The notes beneath the pieces were generated by a model. It was not told the DNA's origin. It saw nothing but the letters and a program-made list of their open reading frames with translations, and did not search any database. Below are positions 58,849-64,000 of a stretch of 64,000 bases of DNA, piece after piece (positions within the stretch are counted from its first letter, which is position 1; the number at the start of each line of letters is the position of its first letter). Source of the stretch: Niallia circulans (GTDB lineage: Bacteria; Bacillota; Bacilli; Bacillales; Cytobacillaceae); assembly GCF_007273535.1 (NCBI RefSeq), contig NZ_RIBP01000004.1, forward strand, positions 3,448,001 to 3,512,000, written 5' to 3'. The position numbers were made by a program, and so were the translations under genes.

Positions 58849-59235
58849 TTATTCATTCATAATTATTGTGCCATTTATATTAGTAAATATTTGTTCCGTT
58901 GCTTCTTTACGATCCATTGCCGTAATCACTGTATTATTTTTTGCACTGACAATTAGAGCCGCATCTTGGAGCAAGACGAGTGATTCTTTAACTCCCATTT
59001 TTTTTGCTTGGTTTACTTTTTGTTCTATCTGCTTCCACTTCTCTTCATCAATCACAATGCCTCGCTGCTCAAGTCGTTGCGATGCGTGCTTTGAGATTGA
59101 CAGTTTATCAAGTGTCTGGATTGAACTTTGTAAGTGCGATGAAAATGAAGCGTTACTGCTGTTAGATTTGATATTCCTTATGCCATTATTGATTACGGCT
59201 TGTGATTTTAAAGAAGGATATATAGGTCTATCCAT
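58849..59235 (-). CDS. Flagellar operon protein, TIGR02530 family
   Basis: A 128-residue protein of the TIGR02530 flagellar-operon family that sits between flgD and flgE in many Firmicutes. ATG follows AGGAAGTGA. The segment KHASQRLEQRGIVIDEEKW and the C-terminal LIVSAKNNTVITAMDRKEATEQIFTNINGTIIM define the family; I place it by these and by position. No signal peptide. Role is unknown, probably in hook assembly. Confidence 0.85.
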   Translation of the reverse strand: MDRPIYPSLKSQAVINNGIRNIKSNSSNASFSSHLQSSIQTLDKLSISKHASQRLEQRGIVIDEEKWKQIEQKVNQAKKMGVKESLVLLQDAALIVSAKNNTVITAMDRKEATEQIFTNINGTIIMNE

Positions 59236-59246
59236 CCAATCACTTC

Positions 59247-59885
59247 CTATTCGATTTTCGTAATTTTCCCTGCAGTTATTTGACTTTGCTGCTCATCGTC
59301 CAATGTTAACTGGATTTGACCATTTTTTAATGATACTGACTTAACGATACTGCTAACTTCTTCATTGTCTGCATTCAGATAGGAGACTGTTTTGCCAATT
59401 AAGCGGCTAGCAGAAACCAAACTATTGTCATCAGATTCACTGTATACATTTGAAATGTTACCAGGGTTGACAACAGTGCCATCCTCAAGCGTAAATTCAA
59501 CATCTGTTCCTTTATATGCAATAGAGGCAACTTTTCCTGTTCCAGTTGTAATGGTTGATTCACCATTCTCACCTGTATCTGCTTTTGTCCACGCAACTTC
59601 CTTGCCGACAAACTGTCCGTAAGAAATTAAATTCGATTGTGTTTGCAAGGAGATGAAATTACTCATCGTCGTGTTCATGTTTGTCATTTGCTCCAAGCTC
59701 GAAAAAGTCGCCATTTGAGCAATAAAATCTTTATCTTCCATCGGGTTAGATGGGTCCTGGTTTTGCAATTGTGTGATAAGGATTTTTAAGAACTCATCTT
59801 TGCCAAGGCTTGAATTGCCCGTTTTTGTTGTTTGGTTTTGGTATGTCGATAAATATAAGGAAGAATCATCGATAGTATTTGCCAA
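59247..59885 (-). CDS. flgD: Flagellar hook assembly protein FlgD
   Basis: Hook cap/scaffold protein. 212 residues. The conserved N-terminal block [41 protein letters not shown] is present, followed by two small beta domains. The C-terminus ends in ITKIE. It follows fliK by 17 bases. Confidence 0.95.
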   Translation of the reverse strand: MANTIDDSSLYLSTYQNQTTKTGNSSLGKDEFLKILITQLQNQDPSNPMEDKDFIAQMATFSSLEQMTNMNTTMSNFISLQTQSNLISYGQFVGKEVAWTKADTGENGESTITTGTGKVASIAYKGTDVEFTLEDGTVVNPGNISNVYSESDDNSLVSASRLIGKTVSYLNADNEEVSSIVKSVSLKNGQIQLTLDDEQQSQITAGKITKIE

Positions 59886-59902
59886 AGTCTAACTCCCCTT
59901 TC

Positions 59903-61270
59903 TTACTGTTCTGCTTGCAGAAGCTCTTCTAAGAAGCTTTTATCATCCTGCTCCTGTTCGTTTCTGTTTTCCTCTTTTTCAGCAGGCCTGTGTTGCTGAT
60001 GGTTTTCCTGCTGTTGCTGGTCTTTCGTTTCTTTTTCCTGAGAAGTTGGCACAAAGTTAATTTCAATCTTATCAACATTAATATTTTGTGAGCTTAAGCC
60101 CTGCTTTAAACTGTTCAAATGCGCATCAAGAGCATCCTTTGCCTGGGCGGTTGTAGTCATGATCTTGGCAACTAGATTTCCATCGGTTTGCAGTATCTCA
60201 ATTCGTAGCGAGCCAAGATTTTCTGGTGCAAGCCTTAAAATCATCTTTTGGGTGTTCCCTATTTTCGTGAAAGAACTGCTTTTCAGGATATTCTCAAGCT
60301 GGTCCTCCAACTCACTTCCAGAAACGGATTTTCCTGAGGACTGCATTAACGTTAATGCTTCTGGTTTCCCAAAGGAACTGTTGGTTTGAAGCTGGCCTAG
60401 ATAGGAAGGCATCTTCCATTCTGATTTACTAGTCGTGTCTTTTTCCTTTGTTTCTGTGTTTGTATCTTGTGAACTGGTGATCGCTTTACTTTCAGTCTTC
60501 TGCAATGATCCAACAAGCAACGGGTTCAACAACCTTTTAGGCAATGTATCCGGATTATCTTGCTTCTTAGAAAGTGCTTCGACCTTTTGAGCAATGGAAT
60601 CAATCAATGTTTTTAAGCTGCCTGTTTGTCCATCCTCTTCAATTACAGAAGCTTTTTCACCTTGTGCTCCCGCCATATCAGTAGCTGCCTCTTTTTGTAA
60701 CATAGCTGCAGCTTGTAGTGACGCAGAGGTACTTTGAGACTGACCATCTACCGCTTGCATGATGGTTGTTAATAGCTTGGACAAGCTTTGCATAACATCA
60801 GTAAGCTGCTTACTGGATTTAAAATCCGGATTTTGGCCTGCAACCTGCTCAATTGCTTTCAGCTGATTTAAAAGCTCTGGAAGATTCGTTTTGGAAAACA
60901 TTTCATCTGAGACATTTGAAAAATCCATCTTATTCATTAATTCCATCAGCTGGTTTACTACAAGACTGAAGGCAGTTTCCAAAGAATCAGAATCGTCTTT
61001 TCCTTCTTCTCCATTAGCAGCTAATAGCTGCTGAATTGCTGTCAAGCTTTCTGCAAGCTTATCTGAAGCTATCGTTTCACCTGTCAACAGATCTGCCAAG
61101 CCTTGCAAACTAGCATCTTCTTTTTGCGTGGTTTCAGAAGTTTCTTGCTGTGATTTGCCGTTCATTATCCCGTTGATCATCGATAAAAACTTGCTTTTAT
61201 CTGCCGCTTTGAAAGAAAGCTGATTTGATGTAGTTCCTGTTGTACTAACTCCCACACTATTAAGCAGCAT
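59903..61270 (-). CDS. fliK: Flagellar hook-length control protein FliK
   Basis: Measures hook length and triggers the FlhB switch. 455 residues, low-complexity and variable over the first 320 (Ser/Gln/Lys-rich), with the conserved C-terminal domain from about 340 (MILRLAPENLGSLRIEILQTDGNLVAKIM) and a Gln/Glu-rich tail. ATG follows AAAGGAGGTGGG. It lies 26 bases after ylxF. Confidence 0.92.
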   Translation of the reverse strand: MLLNSVGVSTTGTTSNQLSFKAADKSKFLSMINGIMNGKSQQETSETTQKEDASLQGLADLLTGETIASDKLAESLTAIQQLLAANGEEGKDDSDSLETAFSLVVNQLMELMNKMDFSNVSDEMFSKTNLPELLNQLKAIEQVAGQNPDFKSSKQLTDVMQSLSKLLTTIMQAVDGQSQSTSASLQAAAMLQKEAATDMAGAQGEKASVIEEDGQTGSLKTLIDSIAQKVEALSKKQDNPDTLPKRLLNPLLVGSLQKTESKAITSSQDTNTETKEKDTTSKSEWKMPSYLGQLQTNSSFGKPEALTLMQSSGKSVSGSELEDQLENILKSSSFTKIGNTQKMILRLAPENLGSLRIEILQTDGNLVAKIMTTTAQAKDALDAHLNSLKQGLSSQNINVDKIEINFVPTSQEKETKDQQQQENHQQHRPAEKEENRNEQEQDDKSFLEELLQAEQ

Positions 61271-61296
61271 GTACCCACCTCCTTTAATATGAAGAA

Positions 61297-61932
61297 TTAC
61301 TCACTTGATGCTGTATCTGTGCTGGTATCATTTGTGCTTTCGCTTGCTGAATTAGTTGCAGCAAGCAGCTCTGTATATTTACTTGCAACAGAAGGCTCCA
61401 TCTTTTCTAATATCGTCGCAAGTATGGCAGGTTTTAGTGATGCCAATATTTTCAATGCTTCATCCTGTGACATTGCAGAGAGAATTGCCGCAGATTTTTT
61501 TGCAGACATAGTCTCATATGTTTTGACAATGTCATCAAAAGCCTTTTGTGTTTTTTCTTGTGTATTTTTGAGTTCATCAAGCTGATTTTGAAGTTTAATC
61601 TTATCAAGCTTCAATGATTTGCTTTCCGCTTCACTTGCTTTAAGCTGTGACTCTAATGATTCTATATTCGCGGTTTGTTCCTTGAGCTGTTTTTCTAAAT
61701 CCGCGATATTTTCTTTGTTGTCTGCAATTTCCTGGTCAGTAGACGCCTTTTCAGAGCTAAGGAATGGAATTTGGTTCATCAATTCCTTTCCTTTTGATAC
61801 GACGTCCGCACCAGAGTAAATCATCAGGATTAATGCAACGACAACAGCAAACATCAATGGTATAACTATTACCAGCAAAAACCGCTGAAAAAAATTGAAT
61901 GGTTTCTTTTTGTCATCGACCATATTATCCAT
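61297..61932 (-). CDS. ylxF: YlxF/MotE-like flagellar protein with MgtE-N-like domain
   Basis: A 211-residue single-pass protein: membrane segment at about 20-42, a long coiled coil (about 65-130) and a C-terminal MgtE intracellular-like domain (SAKKSAAILSAMSQDEALKILASL...). This layout matches YlxF and the MotE family that chaperones motility stator proteins. It abuts fliJ by one base and ends in an acidic Ser/Thr tail. Confidence 0.88.
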   Translation of the reverse strand: MDNMVDDKKKPFNFFQRFLLVIVIPLMFAVVVALILMIYSGADVVSKGKELMNQIPFLSSEKASTDQEIADNKENIADLEKQLKEQTANIESLESQLKASEAESKSLKLDKIKLQNQLDELKNTQEKTQKAFDDIVKTYETMSAKKSAAILSAMSQDEALKILASLKPAILATILEKMEPSVASKYTELLAATNSASESTNDTSTDTASSE

Positions 61933-62384
61933 TAGCTACCTAACCTTCCTGGCTGCATATATTGCTGAATGGAGATATCATCCATTTGCTTTGCTTCTAG
62001 TGCCTTTTCTGTATTGATAAAATGCAGGATATCTTTTTCTTTAATTTTGACGAACTTTTTCACTTCCAAGTTTTTATCAACAAGCTTTTGCTGATAAAAG
62101 TTCATGGAATTCCGTGCATTTACGACCATCTGCTGACTGTGCTCAATCATCTTTGCCAGGTTGTTGATAAAATGCTGATGGTGTCGGATTGCTTGAACAG
62201 AAAGACCGCCTACTAGCTTGTTAGATTGGTACTCTTCCAATTCTTCCTTGCGTTTCAGCAGCTCATACAATTTCTCTGCTGCCTCTTCAAAGCGCTTGAC
62301 AGCCAAATTGTAGTCAGCGCTGGCCTCATCCTTTTCTCTCTCTTTAATTGTCAGGATTTTTTCAAACTTAAACTTGTAGCTCAT
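61932..62384 (-). CDS. fliJ: Flagellar export chaperone FliJ
   Basis: A 150-residue, almost fully coiled-coil protein that couples FliI to the gate. It starts MSYKFKFEKILTIKEREKDEASADY and ends with a short MQPGRLGS tail. It overlaps fliI by four bases and abuts ylxF. Confidence 0.94.
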   Translation of the reverse strand: MSYKFKFEKILTIKEREKDEASADYNLAVKRFEEAAEKLYELLKRKEELEEYQSNKLVGGLSVQAIRHHQHFINNLAKMIEHSQQMVVNARNSMNFYQQKLVDKNLEVKKFVKIKEKDILHFINTEKALEAKQMDDISIQQYMQPGRLGS

Positions 62385-63709
62385 CGGTTATCTCCAACTC
62401 CAGATAATGATATTAATGCGTTGACACTTTCTTCTAAGGAGATTTTCTCGTCTGTTGATTGCTTTATATACGATAATATTTCAGGATATAAACGGATCGC
62501 TGTATCAATTTCTATCGATGAACCTTTTTTATATGCTCCGATGTTGATCAAATCTTCTGAATTAATATAAGTGCTGAGTAAACCACGTAATTTCTCCGCT
62601 GCATGGACATGACCTTTAGGTACAATATGGTTCATAACACGACTCACACTTTTCAATACATTTACAGCTGGATATTGTCCCTTATTAGCAAGATCCCTGT
62701 CTAGCACAAAGTGACCATCCAAAATCCCTCGAACAGTATCGGCAATCGGCTCATTCATGTCATCTCCGTCAACTAGGACTGTATAAAATGCCGTGATACT
62801 TCCATGTTCATTTGTACCTGTTCTTTCTAACAGCTTTGGTAAGATAGCGAAAACAGAAGGAGTGTACCCTTTTGTTGTCGGCGGCTCACCGATGGCAAGT
62901 CCAACTTCCCTTTGTGCCATCGCTACCCTTGTTACAGAGTCCATCATCAGCATGACGTTTAATCCTTTGTCACGGAAGTATTCAGCAATTGCTGTTGCTG
63001 TGTATGCTCCCTTTATCCTCATAAGCGCAGGCTGATCACTTGTTGCGACAACAACGATCGACCGCTTTAAGCCCTCGGGACCCAAATCCCGTTCAATGAA
63101 TTCTCTTACCTCTCTACCACGCTCTCCAATTAAGGCAATAACATTGAGATCGGCCTTTGTGTTTCTTGCAATCATACCAAGCAGTGTACTTTTTCCGACA
63201 CCACTTCCGGCGAAAATCCCAAGGCGCTGTCCTGTACCGACTGTAAGAAGGCCGTCAATCAGACGCACCCCAACTTCCATCGATTCTGAAATCGGCGGTC
63301 TTTTTAATGGGTTCGGCGGGTCTTGATCAATTGGAACACTCTTTAATCCTTTTGGTAATGATGTGCCATCAAGCGGCATTCCAAGTGCATCGACGACTGT
63401 GCCAATCATGGCAGCTCCAGCTTTAACTTCTAGAGGTTCTGATGTACCTTCTACTAAGCAGCCTGGTGATATATCGTTCACCGTCGTATATGGCATAAGA
63501 ATGATGCCATCTTCTTTAAAGCCAACAACCTCTGCCTTAATAACACGCTTATTTTTTGTACCAATATATATGTTGCACACATCACCTATGGAGCTTTCAG
63601 GACCTTGCGACTCTATCATAAGACCAACTACTTTTTTAACCCTGCCATAACGTTTGTAAGGATCGATGGAATCGATCGATGATAGAAGTTCTGCCGCTCT
63701 CATCCTCAT
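62381..63709 (-). CDS. fliI: Flagellum-specific ATPase FliI
   Basis: ATPase of the flagellar export apparatus. 442 residues: N-terminal beta domain, Walker A GSGVGKST near residue 169, the FliI stretch LIGERGREVREFIERDL, and MLMMDSVTRVAMAQREVGLA. ATG is 5 bases after GGAG; a second ATG two codons later is possible. It overlaps the fliH stop (ATGA-type). Confidence 0.96.
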   Translation of the reverse strand: MRMRAAELLSSIDSIDPYKRYGRVKKVVGLMIESQGPESSIGDVCNIYIGTKNKRVIKAEVVGFKEDGIILMPYTTVNDISPGCLVEGTSEPLEVKAGAAMIGTVVDALGMPLDGTSLPKGLKSVPIDQDPPNPLKRPPISESMEVGVRLIDGLLTVGTGQRLGIFAGSGVGKSTLLGMIARNTKADLNVIALIGERGREVREFIERDLGPEGLKRSIVVVATSDQPALMRIKGAYTATAIAEYFRDKGLNVMLMMDSVTRVAMAQREVGLAIGEPPTTKGYTPSVFAILPKLLERTGTNEHGSITAFYTVLVDGDDMNEPIADTVRGILDGHFVLDRDLANKGQYPAVNVLKSVSRVMNHIVPKGHVHAAEKLRGLLSTYINSEDLINIGAYKKGSSIEIDTAIRLYPEILSYIKQSTDEKISLEESVNALISLSGVGDNR

Positions 63710-64000
63710 TCACTCTCCAATAGGTCTAATAGTTTTTGTTTAATCATGTGCAGCTGTGTGTCAACACTTGCTTCAATGCGTCCATTAGCTGTCTCGATTA
63801 TACAGCCGTTTTCTGCTGCTGCTTCATCAGGAAAAATAAACAAATTCGGCTTGATTGGAAATAACGATAATAGTTCTTCTTTTTCGGAAAGAAGGTATTG
63901 ATAATGGACCGGATTAACATGCAATTGAATTTCCTTTTGGTCTCTTGTTTCCTTCAAAACCTTTTTAACAAGCTGCATGAAATATTCTTCTTTTTCTGAA
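63706..64000 (-). CDS. fliH: Flagellar assembly protein FliH (5' part beyond right edge)
   Basis: Negative regulator and adaptor of FliI. About 98 C-terminal residues are visible, ending LHMIKQKLLDLLESE. The frame stays open to the right edge of the window (SEKEEYFMQLVKKVLKE), so the gene begins outside. The visible part shows the VNPVHYQYLLSEKEELLSL and NGRIEASVDTQL blocks of the FliH C-terminal domain. Identity is also fixed by position before fliI. Confidence 0.92.
   Translation of the reverse strand, partial: SEKEEYFMQLVKKVLKETRDQKEIQLHVNPVHYQYLLSEKEELLSLFPIKPNLFIFPDEAAAENGCIIETANGRIEASVDTQLHMIKQKLLDLLESE

Noticed and set aside
59399..59611. Minus-strand 70-residue frame within flgD
   Set aside because: It is an alternate frame inside a complete, recognised gene.

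Overview
The window is a 64-kb block of a low-GC, spore-forming, flagellated Gram-positive chromosome, from the Bacillaceae (Bacillus in the broad sense; a Niallia/Bacillus-like genus is plausible, but I cannot fix the species). The evidence is gene order. Read on the minus strand from right to left, it follows the Bacillus subtilis order from fliH through the fla/che operon, then rpsB-tsf-pyrH-frr, uppS-cdsA-dxr-rseP-proS-polC, rimP-nusA-infB-rbfA-truB-ribF, rpsO-pnp-ylxY-mlpA-ymxH, spoVFA/B-asd-dapG-dapA, and finally rnjB-tepA-ylzJ-spoIIIE. Every supported gene lies on the minus strand. I found no tRNA, rRNA, CRISPR array, prophage or transposase.

Layout. At 1-3394 are the spoIIIE DNA translocase (cut by the left edge), ylzJ, tepA and a 51-aa basic protein. 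At 3545-12490 are an RNase J gene, an AAT-family amino-acid permease, the DAP/lysine genes dapA-dapG-asd and dipicolinate synthase (dpaAB), then ymxH. At 12589-20694 are mlpA, ylxY, pnp, rpsO, ribF, truB, rbfA and ylxP. At 20691-30014 is the translation/transcription cluster infB-ylxQ-ylxR-nusA-rimP, followed by polC. At 30210-36103 are proS, rseP, dxr, cdsA and uppS. At 36506-39822 are frr, pyrH, tsf and rpsB. At 39967-64000 is the flagellar/chemotaxis superoperon from swrB and sigD back to fliH (cut by the right edge).

How the genes fit together. asd, dapG and dapA make dihydrodipicolinate. DpaAB turns it into dipicolinic acid for the spore core, and a candidate SigK promoter precedes dpaA. 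SpoIIIE, YlxY, YmxH and MlpA sit in the same neighbourhood. The fla/che genes encode the hook cap and hook, the C-ring, the type III export gate, FlhF/FlhG placement GTPases, the CheA/W/B/C/D/Y and FliY circuit, and SigD.

Most of the window is ordinary conserved core genome and I do not see a clearly new multi-gene system. The unusual signals are intergenic or small: a tandem pair of 115-bp elements with inverted ends between rimP and nusA; attenuator-like leaders before dapG and before the permease; a 480-nt gap with terminators and a candidate promoter that separates sigD from cheD; a palindrome inside the rpsB promoter plus a branched stem in its leader; a long bipartite hairpin between rbfA and truB; a stem-loop before swrD; an intact metal motif in the RNase J at the rnjB locus; and a lost first catalytic motif in YlxY.
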